The notes: generated from the letters alone by a model not told the origin. Counted from the stretch's first letter, positions 8,775 to 18,447 are shown. The stretch is 64,000 nucleotides of DNA from MED-G105 sp039025235 (GCA_039025235.1 JBCCOS010000005.1:62001-126000), one strand, 5' to 3'. Translations and numbers: made by a program.

Positions 8775-9944
8775 ATGGACGTTTTAGGACAAGAGAGGCG
8801 CGAAGGTTTAGGGCGACGATCGTCCTATTCCCCTTTGTCCTCATTGGTCTTGATGTTTGTTTCCGCCATCATGCTTTTATCCAGCTTGTACGCGGCTGAG
8901 GCATCCGTTTTTCAAAAGGCTCGCGAGACAGCGCTTGAAGCGGCGTCACCTATTTTATCGATTTTCGCGATCCCTGCGGGATTCATTCAGGACTTTGTAG
9001 GCAGCGTCAACGAGTATTTTTTCGTCCTTGAACAGAACAAAGCGCTTCGAGAAGAAATCGAGAATTTACGGCAATGGGAACAAGAAGCCCGCGGCTTGAG
9101 GGACGCGATCGCTGCTTATGAAACGCTTGGGTATTATCATCCAGCGCCGACGCCGCAGCCCATTACTGCGACAGTGGTTGGAGAAAGTAACGAAGCCTTT
9201 ACACATACGATGATTGTCAATGCAGGGCGAGACAACGCCGTTTTGCCAGGACAGGCGGTTGTTGATGATCGAGGCCTCGTTGGGCGGATCGTCCATACCT
9301 CAAGCAATGCTGCTCGCGTTTTGCTTCTAACGGATGTGCAAAGCCGAATCCCCGTTTACTTAGAGACGTCAGAGGTCGAGGGAATTCTTGTCGGTTCAAC
9401 TGGATCACGCCCGGTCATTTCCTTTACGCGCTTTGACGACCTGGAGAAAGTGATTAACGGTGATCGTGTCGTAACATCGGGGGCTGGTGAAACACTGCCA
9501 CGAGGATTGCCCGTTGGCCAGGTTTCGAACGTTTCTGAAAATGGTGCCGTTGTTCAGTTAGATTCGAATTATGCACGCACACGACTTGTACGGATCATCA
9601 ACTATAAATTTCCAGGTATCCGTGAGGAAGAGCCGCCCAGTTTATCGTCAAAAAAACCGACAGAAGCGGCGCCCGATCCGGTAGATTCTGAAAATGCTAA
9701 CCCCGATGATGCCGCTGCGAGGCTTCAAAGTGATTCTGGACAAATTGAATCTGGCCAAAATCAGTCCACCCAAAATCAGTCCAACCAAAGTGAGGCCAGC
9801 CAAAATCAAATCAGAGAGGATACGGCGTCACAGGTCATGACTGAAGCGCAGCCTACGAGCACCGCAAACGCTGCCGAAACGGCTGTTGCGTCCACAGACA
9901 CGGTAGGGGCTAACGCTTCAGAGGGAGCGCAGATCGATCAATGA
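8775..9944 (+). CDS. mreC: Rod-shape protein MreC
   Basis: MreC is a single-pass scaffold with a periplasmic domain that links MreB to PBP2 and RodA. Residues 21-41 are the membrane anchor, about 80-115 a coiled coil, and about 130-275 the two beta-barrel MreC core (GQAVVDDRGLVGRIV; LLTDVQSRIPV; SGAGETLPRGLPVG). The C-terminal 100 residues are a low-complexity acidic and Q/N/S/T-rich tail containing a short tandem repeat, not part of the conserved core. It overlaps mreD by four bases (ATGA), so the two are translationally coupled. Confidence 0.95.
   Translation: MDVLGQERREGLGRRSSYSPLSSLVLMFVSAIMLLSSLYAAEASVFQKARETALEAASPILSIFAIPAGFIQDFVGSVNEYFFVLEQNKALREEIENLRQWEQEARGLRDAIAAYETLGYYHPAPTPQPITATVVGESNEAFTHTMIVNAGRDNAVLPGQAVVDDRGLVGRIVHTSSNAARVLLLTDVQSRIPVYLETSEVEGILVGSTGSRPVISFTRFDDLEKVINGDRVVTSGAGETLPRGLPVGQVSNVSENGAVVQLDSNYARTRLVRIINYKFPGIREEEPPSLSSKKPTEAAPDPVDSENANPDDAAARLQSDSGQIESGQNQSTQNQSNQSEASQNQIREDTASQVMTEAQPTSTANAAETAVASTDTVGANASEGAQIDQ
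9755..9814 (+). repeat. Four 15-bp tandem units inside mreC
   Basis: Units CCAAAATCAGTCCAC, CCAAAATCAGTCCAA, CCAAAGTGAGGCCAG and CCAAAATCAAATCAG follow each other without gaps and encode QNQST, QNQSN, QSEAS and QNQIR. The unit is a whole number of codons, so copy-number changes keep the frame. Confidence 0.85.
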
Positions 9945-10456
9945 TTGAATCCCGCGCTGAATATTTGTCCCGTCTTGCAACGTCAATTGCACCAACAATT
10001 CTCGGCTTATTTGGTGTTTTGCTCTTGGCGTCACCCATTCGACTATTTGAAGGATTTGTTCCAACCCCTTTGTTACCCCTTGTCGTTGTCTATTTCTGGG
10101 CGATCTATAGTCCGACACATCTGCCGGCGCTTGGTGTTTTTTTTATTGGGCTGTGCCATGATCTTCTTGCCGGTGGCCCTATTGGGTTATGGCCATTGAT
10201 ATATTTATCCATCAGTTTTCTTGTAACAACGCAGCGTCCTTATTTTCAGGGGCGTGAGCAGCGTGTTGTTTGGCTAGGGTTTGCGGTTTCGGCATTTATT
10301 GCGGGTACGTCTGTTTGGCTTGTCTCAAGCGTTTTAGCCGGCACCGTATTACCCTTTTTGCCTTTAGCTTACCAATTGCTGGCAACGATCGCGGTTTATC
10401 CGATAGTTGCCGGGCTCTTTGCTGAGCTACACGAACGTGTGATTACGGAGAATTAG
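9941..10456 (+). CDS. mreD: Rod-shape protein MreD
   Basis: A small polytopic membrane protein (171 residues, about five hydrophobic segments) completing MreBCD. MreD is poorly conserved, but P-x-LPLVVVYFWAIYSPTHLPALGVFFIGLCHDLLAGGPIGLWPL matches the family pattern of an aromatic-rich helix followed by G-x-x-x-D-L-x-x-G-x-x-G. Start ATG 9941 overlaps the mreC stop; four bases separate its stop from mrdA. Confidence 0.9.
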   Translation: MIESRAEYLSRLATSIAPTILGLFGVLLLASPIRLFEGFVPTPLLPLVVVYFWAIYSPTHLPALGVFFIGLCHDLLAGGPIGLWPLIYLSISFLVTTQRPYFQGREQRVVWLGFAVSAFIAGTSVWLVSSVLAGTVLPFLPLAYQLLATIAVYPIVAGLFAELHERVITEN

Positions 10457-10460
10457 TGCG

Positions 10461-12407
10461 ATGCATGGAAATTCTGGAGATACTGAAAAAAGAGAAATTT
10501 TCACGCGCCGCGCTACGGTATTCTCTGGTGCATTCACGCTTTTGATTGGCGGGATAGGCGCGCGTTTGTATCAGCTGCAAATTCATCAGCATGAAAAGTT
10601 CTTAGCGCTGGCCAAAGAAAATCAATTCAATCGTCGTGTGCTGACGCCGCTGCGCGGTGAAATCGTTGATCGTTTCGGTGTGAGCCTAGCATCCAATCGT
10701 CAGAACTTTCGTCTTTTACTTGCGCCGCGTAGTACACCTGACGTTGAAGTCGCCTTGGAGAAAATCGCAGAGCATATCGATCTATCACCACAGCGCTGCG
10801 AAAGGATTATGCGAGAGATAAGGCGTACCGGCGGGGTCAATCCTGTGCAGGTGGCCGATAATCTTTCTTGGGATGAGTTTTCTAAACTCAGCTATGAAAC
10901 GCCATCTCTGCCGGGAGCGCGCCCCGATGTGGGGGAAACACGAAATTATCCACTTGGGTCGGCAACGGCCTTTGTGATTGGTTATGTGGGTGCTGTGACA
11001 GACCGAGATTTGTCATCAGAGCAAAATGCAGACGATCGAAAACTATTGCGTCAACCCGGGTTTAAAGTGGGACGCGATGGCCTTGAACGGACCTATGAAA
11101 AAGAATTGCGCGGCAATTCTGGTGAAATGCAAGTTCAGGTCAATGCCCATGGCCGCGTACTGAAAGAATATAAGGACAATGCGGTCCCCGCGCAGCAGGG
11201 CCAGACACTTGCCTTGACGATTGACGCTGAACTCCAACAAAAAACGATGGAGGTTCTAAAAGGCGAAAGCGCGTCAGCGGTTGTCATCGATATTGAGACT
11301 GGCGATATTCTTGTTCTTGCCTCGACGCCCGCATTTGATCCAAACCTTTTCAATACGGGTATCCCAACAAAACTCTGGAAGGATCTGAACGCTAGTCCGT
11401 ATAAACCGCTTTTGAACAAGCCCCTTGGTGGAATCTATCCTCCTGGTTCGACCTTTAAAATGGTATCAGCGATTGCCGCACAGCGCGCTGGTATCAGTGC
11501 TAATCATTCCGTTTATTGCCGTGGGAAAATTTATTACGGCAAACGATACTTCCATTGCTGGAAACGTGGCGGTCATGGTCGTATGACAATGAAGGACTCG
11601 TTGAAGCATTCATGCGATGTCTTCTATTACGATATTGCGCAAAAGCTTGATATTGATCTGCTTGCTGATACAGCCGAACAACTTGGCCTCGGACAGGCCT
11701 ACAATCTTGGTGTGCCGGGAGAGCGTAAAGGGATTGTGCCGAGCCGCGCTTGGAAAAAAGCCCACTATGCGAACTCTCCTGCAAACCAGATTTGGTTTCC
11801 GGGGGAGACCCTTTCGGTGGTTATTGGACAGGGCGCGGTGACGTCTACTCCATTGCAGTTGGCAGTCATGGCGGCGCGCATCGCCAGTGGTAGAAAAGTG
11901 CTCCCAAGGATGGTGCGGATGGTTGGCGACCGCATTACGCCGCCGGGTGACTTTTCTAAAATTAATATCCCTCAAGAGTATTTCGATACCGCACGGGCTG
12001 GGATGGATGCGGTGAGCAATGAGGTCGGAGGAACGGCGTATCGCTCGCGCCTTGACAACCCCGACTGGCGCCTCGCTGGCAAGACGGGCACAAGCCAGAT
12101 CTACCGGATTACCAAGGAAGAACGCGCGCGCGGCCTCACAAAGCCGGAGGATCTCCCTTGGGAGCGCCGCGACCATGCGCTCTTTGTTTGTTTTGCACCA
12201 TTCGACTCGCCACGGTATGCGTGCTCGGTTGTGGTTGAGCATGGGATTGGCGGTTCACGGGCGGCGGCGCCGCGGGCGCGCGATATCATGCGCGCGGTGC
12301 TGCAAAAAGATCCTGGCCGCTTAAAGCCTGTGGGCCCTCAGTCCCTCATTACAACGAGTTTAACAGGAGATGCTGTCCTCCCGCCAAACTTTAGGGAAAT
12401 GGGTTAA
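10461..12407 (+). CDS. mrdA: Penicillin-binding protein 2 (elongation transpeptidase)
   Basis: A class B PBP that cross-links peptidoglycan during side-wall growth, partner of RodA. It has one N-terminal membrane helix (about 18-36), a PBP dimer domain (about 60-240) and a transpeptidase domain. The three active-site motifs are S330-T-F-K, S384-C-D (the SxN box, Asp being usual in PBP2) and K541-T-G-T. Length 648 is normal. Start ATG 10461 lies four bases after mreD. Confidence 0.96.
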   Translation: MHGNSGDTEKREIFTRRATVFSGAFTLLIGGIGARLYQLQIHQHEKFLALAKENQFNRRVLTPLRGEIVDRFGVSLASNRQNFRLLLAPRSTPDVEVALEKIAEHIDLSPQRCERIMREIRRTGGVNPVQVADNLSWDEFSKLSYETPSLPGARPDVGETRNYPLGSATAFVIGYVGAVTDRDLSSEQNADDRKLLRQPGFKVGRDGLERTYEKELRGNSGEMQVQVNAHGRVLKEYKDNAVPAQQGQTLALTIDAELQQKTMEVLKGESASAVVIDIETGDILVLASTPAFDPNLFNTGIPTKLWKDLNASPYKPLLNKPLGGIYPPGSTFKMVSAIAAQRAGISANHSVYCRGKIYYGKRYFHCWKRGGHGRMTMKDSLKHSCDVFYYDIAQKLDIDLLADTAEQLGLGQAYNLGVPGERKGIVPSRAWKKAHYANSPANQIWFPGETLSVVIGQGAVTSTPLQLAVMAARIASGRKVLPRMVRMVGDRITPPGDFSKINIPQEYFDTARAGMDAVSNEVGGTAYRSRLDNPDWRLAGKTGTSQIYRITKEERARGLTKPEDLPWERRDHALFVCFAPFDSPRYACSVVVEHGIGGSRAAAPRARDIMRAVLQKDPGRLKPVGPQSLITTSLTGDAVLPPNFREMG

Positions 12408-12411
12408 GGGA

Positions 12412-13554
12412 ATGGCGCTGCAACTTCCCAGCGGTAAACGTGACCTTCGTGATCATCTTAGTCGGCTGCATTGGCCGTTAATCTTGATGCTGACGGCGAT
12501 CGCCGGTGGCGGGGTGGTGACGCTTTATTCCGTCGCGGGAGGCTCATGGTCACCCTGGGCGCTAAAGCACGGCATGCGCTTTGTCGTTGCGCTAGGGGTT
12601 ATGGTCACAATGGGTTTTGTGGCAATACGCTATTGGATGATATTGTCCTATCCAATTTATGGGGCGGCTTTAATCGCATTGGGGCTCGTTCCGCTGATTG
12701 GCGCAACCAATATGGGGGCGCAGCGATGGATTGAGTTTGGAGGGTTTCAATTTCAGCCGTCTGAAGCCATGAAAATTGGCCTCGTCATGGCACTTGCGCG
12801 ATATTATCACGGGCTTCGTGCTGAGCAGGTCTCGCATATTCTTTATTTGATCCCACCATTGTTCATGATCGGCGCGCCTGTCGCGTTGGTCTTTATGCAA
12901 CCTGATCTTGGTACGTCGCTTCTGCTCGCTGCAACCGGTGGGGCAATTGTTCTACTTGCCGGATTGAGTTGGCGTATCACGGCGCTTGCCGGACTGATGG
13001 GCATTGTTGGCGGGTATGGCGCTTATCGATTTGAAATATTAAAGCCGTACCAGTTGGAACGCATTTTTACGTTCTTAAACCCTGACCGGGATCCGCGAGG
13101 GCAGGGGTATCACCTTTTGCAATCAAAGATTGGCTTTGGTTCGGGGGGACTCACTGGCAAGGGGTATATTAACGGCACGCAAAGCCAGTTGAACTTTCTT
13201 CCGGAAATGCAGACCGACTTTATCTTCACAATTTTCGGAGAGGAGTTTGGTTTCATTGGTGCTATCGTGTTGCTCGGCCTCTATTCTGGGGTGGTCTTTG
13301 CCGGTGTCAGGATCTCGATGCGCGCCCGCTCGCACTTTGCGCGATTGGTCTCGATGGGCGTGGTCGTAACGTTCGCGCTTTACGTCCTGATTAATACGGG
13401 AATGGTGATGGGGCTTGCCCCGGTTGTTGGTGTTCCGCTGCCACTCGTATCCTATGGCGGCACCGTTATGCTGACGATTATGGCGGGCTTTGGGTTGGTT
13501 ATGAGTTCCCACGCTAGCCGAGATTCTGAAAGCAACCGCAGCCTTATCCACTAA
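12412..13554 (+). CDS. rodA: Rod-shape peptidoglycan polymerase RodA (SEDS family)
   Basis: RodA is the glycosyltransferase that polymerises lipid II with PBP2. The protein has about ten membrane segments and the SEDS signature KGYINGTQSQLNFLPEMQTD plus FTIFGEEFGFIGA and GVPLPLVSYGGTVML. I prefer ATG 12412 (380 residues), preceded by TTAAGGG, to ATG 12370, which would overlap mrdA and has its AGGAG directly abutting the start codon. The stop codon TAA lies inside an intergenic double-hairpin repeat that begins here. Confidence 0.96.
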   Translation: MALQLPSGKRDLRDHLSRLHWPLILMLTAIAGGGVVTLYSVAGGSWSPWALKHGMRFVVALGVMVTMGFVAIRYWMILSYPIYGAALIALGLVPLIGATNMGAQRWIEFGGFQFQPSEAMKIGLVMALARYYHGLRAEQVSHILYLIPPLFMIGAPVALVFMQPDLGTSLLLAATGGAIVLLAGLSWRITALAGLMGIVGGYGAYRFEILKPYQLERIFTFLNPDRDPRGQGYHLLQSKIGFGSGGLTGKGYINGTQSQLNFLPEMQTDFIFTIFGEEFGFIGAIVLLGLYSGVVFAGVRISMRARSHFARLVSMGVVVTFALYVLINTGMVMGLAPVVGVPLPLVSYGGTVMLTIMAGFGLVMSSHASRDSESNRSLIH

Positions 13555-13655
13555 AGCATTTCCAAGCCAAGTGTGTGCGGTTGGCGTTAAGGAAATGCGA
13601 AAAATCAAAAACTTAAAGCGCCCTTCTGATTCCAATTGAAACGGAGGCGCTTTAA
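13552..13655. repeat. Double-hairpin intergenic element, copy A
   Basis: Two hairpins in series. Hairpin 1: GCATTTCC (13556-13563) pairs with GGAAATGC (13591-13598), with inner arms GCCAA/TTGGC. Hairpin 2: AAAGCGCC (13615-13622) pairs with GGCGCTTT (13646-13653). The spacer is AT-rich. Copies B, C and D match it in order and length, C and D in the opposite orientation. Size and two-palindrome structure recall the RIME elements of Rhizobiales. It contains the rodA stop codon. Confidence 0.9.
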
Positions 13656-13802
13656 AACAGTTCCAGCTCAAGTGGCTGGGCTGCTCAAGTTTCAACTGGC
13701 CCACGCGCCAGGAAATGCTTGAGAGTTGGATTGATAAATTTATATTTTAAAGAAAAAAAGTATTTGGCTTGCGTTGCATGTCCGTGCGTCTACGCACTTT
13801 TA

Positions 13803-14156
13803 TCAGCTTGCTAATGCGATTCTTTCTTCAATCGCATCGCGGGTTTTGCCCACTGCCGAAACAGCTGTCTCATAATTCGTTGTCAGACCGTTTTGGTCCT
13901 TCGCTTCACAAGCCGCTTCTACAGCTTTTGCCGTAGCAGCAAGAAGTTGAGCACCAACATTTGAGGCCGAGCCTTTGATTGCATGGGCGGTGCGAGCAGC
14001 TTCGTCAAAATCACTTTCGGAGATTTGGTTGTTTAACGCAGCGAGGAGCTCGTCCGTCGAACGCCAGAAGGCATCAAGGATTTCGCGCAAACCGTCTTCG
14101 CCCGCAGCCGCTAACAGCCCATCCAACTGCTCTGTTTCGATAATAATATCACTCAT
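13803..14156 (-). CDS. Hpt (histidine phosphotransfer) domain protein
   Basis: A 117-residue stand-alone Hpt domain, a phosphorelay intermediate. The motif AHAIKGSASNVGA carries phospho-acceptor His58 and the following K-G-S is the family signature. ATG 14156 is chosen because GGGAG lies seven bases upstream; an in-frame ATG at 14258 would add 34 residues with no family match. No hybrid kinase or response regulator lies nearby, so its partners are elsewhere. ChpT-type proteins are longer, so this is not ChpT. Confidence 0.85.
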   Translation of the reverse strand: MSDIIIETEQLDGLLAAAGEDGLREILDAFWRSTDELLAALNNQISESDFDEAARTAHAIKGSASNVGAQLLAATAKAVEAACEAKDQNGLTTNYETAVSAVGKTRDAIEERIALAS

Positions 14157-14680
14157 CTTATTGCTCCCACCAGCAGTGCTCAGGTTCTGCATTATAATCG
14201 AAACGTTTATTTGTTCGTTCAAAAATAGATCGCTCTTTAATTCGTATCTAATTCTCAACCTTATCTTTGGCCAAAATCAGTAAAAATTCGGCTAAAATTG
14301 GAAACGCAGTGATAATCAATTAAGGGATGCCAACCGCGCGACCCTAATGGCTTACCTTGGACAATTCACGAGGGCTCTTCGTTGCCGGGTAGGTGTTAAC
14401 TTGTGATGATCAAGGTAGGGAGAATTTTATCAATATCCAGGCGTTTGAGCCAATAGTAGATTGCTAGAAAAGTGTTTCGTCTCGACCACTGTTTTTCATG
14501 AGAAATGGAATCGCTTGAACAGACGCGCTGTGACAATTTTTGAGGGGCTGAACGTCGCGGACGCCGCTACTTTATCGGTATTGAAGAGCGTCGAGCTATT
14601 TGGACAAATCAGCGTGATCCGGTATCGCAAAGCGGTATTTGAAAAATGAGCGGACAGTTTGTCGCGATCAAGGTAAGGAT
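14157..14680. other. Intergenic region between Hpt gene and symporter
   Basis: About 520 bases between divergent genes, presumably with both promoters. A 62-codon open frame at 14461-14649 overlaps nothing recognisable and lacks a clear ribosome site. I see no RNA gene or strong terminator. Confidence 0.35.
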
Positions 14681-16225
14681 ATGAAAATGGGCGCTAAAGC
14701 CTATTCAGAAAAAGAAACAACCGAGGAATGGTCTTCTAAGATCGCATTTGTGCTTGCTGCCGTTGGATCTGCTGTCGGTCTTGGGAACCTTTGGCGCTTT
14801 CCTTATGTGGCAGGAGAGAATGGCGGCGGCGCATTCGTTGTCTTCTACGTGATTTGCGTCGTTTTAATCGGCTTGCCCGTTCTGGTGGCTGAACTGTTTA
14901 TTGGACGACGCGGGCGCCTTTCATCAGCGAACAGTGTTCTGCGAATTGCTGATGCAGAAGGCCGTTCGTCACTATGGGCCTGGCAAAGTTATCTCGGGAT
15001 GATTGGTTCTTTCATCATTCTGACCTTTTACAGTGTAATTGCCGGCTGGATCATGGCTTTCATTGCTATGATCGGCAGTGATCTTGTTCAAGGTATAGCC
15101 ATTGATGGCTTCGGTGCACTGATGAATGGGGTTTTTGCCGATCAAACGCGTGATGATATCTCTGCGAAGCTTGGTGCGTTACTGAGCGATCCAAAACGGA
15201 TGATCATCTATCATGGTATTTTCATTGCCTTATCGGTTTTCATCGTTGCACAAGGTGTGACCGGGGGCATCGAGAAAGCGGTGGTTTGGCTGATGCCAGC
15301 CTTTTTCGTATTGCTTTTAGCGCTTGTTGTCTTTGCTCTTTATTCTGGTGATCGTGCGCGCGGCCTTGATTTTCTCTTTGGCTTCCGCCTTCAGGATCAA
15401 ATTTCGCCAAACGGTGATATCACGACGCGCGGGCTGTTTACTGGGCTGAAGGATGGATCGATTATCGGGGCAGCGCTGGGGCAAGCGTTTTTTTCGCTCA
15501 GCCTGGGCTCAGCCGTTTTGTCGACTTATGGGTCGCACATGTCGCGTGAACAGGATCTACCGGAGTCCTCTGGCGCAATTGCAATTGTTGATACGTCGGT
15601 GGGTATTCTTGCTGGGATCGCTATCTTCCCAATCGTCTTTCAAATGGGGTTAGCACCCGCGGGCGGGCCAACGCTTATGTTCAGTACATTGCTTTTAGCG
15701 TTTCAGGGGATGCCTGCCGGGGCCGTATTTGGTCTGTTCTTTTTCCTTTTGGCACTCGTAGCGGCGGTCACGTCGGCGATTTCCCTATTGGAAACGGCGA
15801 CCGCTTGGTTCGAAGAAAAGCGGCCGGGCCGTCAACGTGGATGGGTTGCGGTTATGCTTGGCCTGATAATTTTTGTGATTGGTATTGCCAATGCGCTTAG
15901 TCAGCTACCGACGGAAACCGACGTATTTTTCAATACATGGCGCCCGTGGGGTATTATTCCGTTGTTTCAAACTGGTGACGGATCTGCCATGGAACTCTTA
16001 AGTTTCCTTAGTGCACTGACGGATATTATCCTTCCTGTCGCCGGGTTGATTACCGCAATCTTTGCGGGCTGGATTGTTTCCACAGCAGTCTCGCGTGAAG
16101 AGATCGGCTTTGCTTCCGAGGCTTGGTATCAGCGATGGCGCTTTTTGATTCGCTGGGTCTGTCCCGTTGGCATTGTTACGGTGATCGTGTACGGCGTGGT
16201 AATCGCTCCATTTCTATTGAGTTAA
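14681..16225 (+). CDS. Sodium-dependent transporter of the SNF/NSS family
   Basis: A LeuT-type sodium-coupled symporter, 514 residues with 11-12 membrane helices. The unwound TM1 sodium/substrate site is intact: AVGSAVGLGNLWRFPY (about 27-42), and the TM6 region is FFSLSLGSAVLSTYGSHM. ATG 14681 is chosen over an in-frame TTG at 14639 because of AAGGTAAGGA just upstream. Substrate (amino acid or related compound) cannot be assigned. The stop codon falls at the edge of a diverged half copy of the intergenic repeat. Confidence 0.9.
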   Translation: MKMGAKAYSEKETTEEWSSKIAFVLAAVGSAVGLGNLWRFPYVAGENGGGAFVVFYVICVVLIGLPVLVAELFIGRRGRLSSANSVLRIADAEGRSSLWAWQSYLGMIGSFIILTFYSVIAGWIMAFIAMIGSDLVQGIAIDGFGALMNGVFADQTRDDISAKLGALLSDPKRMIIYHGIFIALSVFIVAQGVTGGIEKAVVWLMPAFFVLLLALVVFALYSGDRARGLDFLFGFRLQDQISPNGDITTRGLFTGLKDGSIIGAALGQAFFSLSLGSAVLSTYGSHMSREQDLPESSGAIAIVDTSVGILAGIAIFPIVFQMGLAPAGGPTLMFSTLLLAFQGMPAGAVFGLFFFLLALVAAVTSAISLLETATAWFEEKRPGRQRGWVAVMLGLIIFVIGIANALSQLPTETDVFFNTWRPWGIIPLFQTGDGSAMELLSFLSALTDIILPVAGLITAIFAGWIVSTAVSREEIGFASEAWYQRWRFLIRWVCPVGIVTVIVYGVVIAPFLLS

Positions 16226-16262
16226 GCTGCTGTTGTCTTTTCAATTGAGATTGAAGCGCTTT
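16222..16262. repeat. Diverged half copy of the double-hairpin element
   Basis: Read on the minus strand this 41-base stretch begins AAAGCGCTTC and ends CAGCTTAA; it has the same length as the AAAGCGCC hairpin half of copy C and by hand count matches it at about 28 of 41 positions. Arm pairing is largely lost. It would contain the symporter stop codon. Confidence 0.45.
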
Positions 16263-16713
16263 ATTCTTTAATTGTCTTCGGCATCCAAAGAGCATTTACA
16301 ATAAGCCATTGTCCATCGAAGTTACCCATATGAAAATAATCAACAAACCAGGGCGTTTCTAACCTCACGGATGCAACGTTTTCTGTTATGTCGAGTATTG
16401 CGCACGTACGATCCCACTCATCCTGTGGTGTTTTAAGGGCGTTGCGTTTGGTGAGGTCGACAAGTTCTTCTTTAGACATGCGCCGGAGGCCGAAACGCTC
16501 ATAATCTGTCTCGCCAATAACAGCGCGTTTCGCTAAGTCGGGATGGAGCGCGCGCGCAACGCGTTTAGGATCACCCTCAAGTTGCCCGTCAATATAGTCG
16601 TGGCAGGTGGCATTGATACGTTCAACGGATATCTTATTTTGACGATGGATATCATCTGCATGGGCGGTTGTCGCGATGAGGCAACCTAAAGAAATCATTG
16701 CCGTTCGTTTCAT
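16261..16713 (-). CDS. Secreted lumazine-binding-like/SnoaL-fold protein
   Basis: A 150-residue protein with a short signal peptide (MKRTAMISLGCLIATTAHA, cleavage after AHA). The remainder matches the putative lumazine-binding NTF2-like family: CHDYIDGQLEGDPKRVARALHP at the start and a terminal DGQWLIVNALW strand. Members are small ligand-binding or enzyme-like proteins of uncertain role. Here it would be periplasmic. It may be cotranscribed with the iminopeptidase gene upstream on the same strand (gap about 50 bases). Confidence 0.65.
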   Translation of the reverse strand: MKRTAMISLGCLIATTAHADDIHRQNKISVERINATCHDYIDGQLEGDPKRVARALHPDLAKRAVIGETDYERFGLRRMSKEELVDLTKRNALKTPQDEWDRTCAILDITENVASVRLETPWFVDYFHMGNFDGQWLIVNALWMPKTIKE

Positions 16714-16765
16714 GCTTTCGTTCTCCCAAGAATTAAGAAGAATCCATGTTAATTACACGCCTGGA

Positions 16766-17722
16766 TTAACTACCAGCAAAATCATTTGTTGCTCTGACAA
16801 GGGCATCAATGACGCCAGGTTCGCTTGCCGCATGCCCCGCATCCGGAATAATTTCCAATTTAGCTTCAGGCCATGCCGATGCTAAGTCCCATGCTGATTT
16901 CATGGGTGTTACAACATCGTAGCGTCCTTGTATGATCACTCCAGGAATATGTCGTATACGATCCATATTTCGTAGAATTTGATCGTCGTGGTCAAAAAAA
17001 CCACCATTGACAAAATAGTGGCATTCAATGCGCGCAAAGGCGAGGGCGAAGGTGTCCGTCGAAAAACTCTGTATGCGCTCGGTCGATGGAAGTAGCGAAA
17101 TCGTTTTGCCCTCCCACAAGCTCCAGGCGCGGGCGCAGGCGGCTCGCTCTTCAGCGTTGTCGCCAGTGAGACGTTTATAATATGCCTTCATCAGATCGCC
17201 GCGTTCCTCATCAGGAATGGGCTCAAGGAAGGACTCCCAGGAATCGGGATGAAGCCAACTTGTCCCTTCTTGATAAAACCAAATGAGTTCTGCCCGTCGA
17301 AGCATGAAAATGCCGCGTAATACAAGCTCAGCGACTCGCTCTGGATGGGTTTGGGCATAGGCGAGAGCAAGGGTCGAGCCCCATGAGCCGCCAAAAACCT
17401 GCCATGTTTCGACCCCTAATTCGACACGAAGCCTCTCCATATCTGAAATGAGAGCCCATGTCGTGTTGTCGCGAAGCTCAGCATGCGGTTTGGATCGTCC
17501 ACAACCGCGTTGGTCAAACAGGATGATGCGGTATTTAATTGGGTTGAAATAGCGGCGCATAGAAGGCGTGGTTCCACCACCAGGTCCGCCATGACAGACA
17601 ATAACTGGCTTGCCATCAGGATTACCGGAGACCTCGTAATAGATTGAGTGCAAGTCAGAAACAGCAAGCATCCCCGTTTTGTGGGGCTCAATCGGAGGGT
17701 AAAGCTCTAATTTTTGGGACAT
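16766..17722 (-). CDS. pip: Proline iminopeptidase (alpha/beta hydrolase)
   Basis: This peptidase removes N-terminal proline from peptides. The 318-residue protein has the S33 family oxyanion motif HGGPGGG (44-50), FDQRGCGRS, nucleophile Ser113 in GGSWG, and Asp269 (GRYDVVTP) and His297 (DAGHAASEPG) completing the triad. ATG 17722 matches the usual family start; in-frame ATGs 21 and 42 bases upstream are possible. Cytoplasmic, with no signal peptide. Confidence 0.93.
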   Translation of the reverse strand: MSQKLELYPPIEPHKTGMLAVSDLHSIYYEVSGNPDGKPVIVCHGGPGGGTTPSMRRYFNPIKYRIILFDQRGCGRSKPHAELRDNTTWALISDMERLRVELGVETWQVFGGSWGSTLALAYAQTHPERVAELVLRGIFMLRRAELIWFYQEGTSWLHPDSWESFLEPIPDEERGDLMKAYYKRLTGDNAEERAACARAWSLWEGKTISLLPSTERIQSFSTDTFALAFARIECHYFVNGGFFDHDDQILRNMDRIRHIPGVIIQGRYDVVTPMKSAWDLASAWPEAKLEIIPDAGHAASEPGVIDALVRATNDFAGS

Positions 17723-18447
17723 GATGCGCTTACTGGGCCTCATTTCTCGGTTCGGTTGGCGCAAAAGGAAAGTGCGCTATCGAAGCGGCAAACTTTTGGA
17801 TGATGATGCTTTGTCGACGGTAACGGCCTCGCTGTAAATGTCCGGAGCTTGGCAAAGGGTGCGAAAAGTTCGTAGTCCTTGTTTTAAGGCGGGTGGTCGC
17901 AAACATTTCCAATTCGTAATGTTTTAAAAATGGGCAGAGGCAGAACATTAAGCAAACTCTTGATAACGCTCATTTTTATTGGTCACATGCTTACTTTTGA
18001 CCTGTTGCCAAGAGCAAATTCTGGAGGTTTAATCAGAATATTGGAGTGAGAGGCAAATTCCGGGTTTTCGTTTAAAATCGTCGGCCAAACTAGGAGAAAC
18101 GTTTAAGATATAGGTGGTTAAGAAAATAGGGGGTCGATAGAGTGCTATTCGTCCCATTGTGCTGAGGACGGGGATTTAGTTTCCGACCGTCAAACCAGCG
18201 CTCAGACTAATCGTCTCACTTAGATCAGTTGTCTAAAACGACGGAATTCTTGAGCCACCGCGTTGAATCGATTGAACATAGTTGAACCGATTGAGCATGA
18301 ATGATTAAGCCTCCGCGTCTAAGGGCAGAAGCCCTTACGATTGCAAATGAAGCGTCCCATAATCGCTGCATAGGGACTTCATCGTTCTTTCGTTAAACGC
18401 GGAAATTGTCACCGACTGCGTGCTCGTTTGTTGGAGTTGAGGAGTTT
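17723..18447. other. Long gene-free region
   Basis: About 700 bases between divergent genes. The only structure seen is a two-copy 19-bp tandem repeat at 18262-18299. Open frames here are short and lack ribosome sites. No tRNA, sRNA signature or terminator was recognised. Confidence 0.4.
18262..18299 (+). repeat. Two-copy 19-bp tandem repeat
   Basis: GTTGAATCGATTGAACATA is followed directly by GTTGAACCGATTGAGCATG, which differs at three positions. It lies about 150 bases upstream of the probable lipoprotein gene. Confidence 0.75.

Noticed and set aside
14461..14649. 62-codon frame upstream of the symporter
   Set aside because: No ribosome site or family match; it overlaps the likely promoter region.
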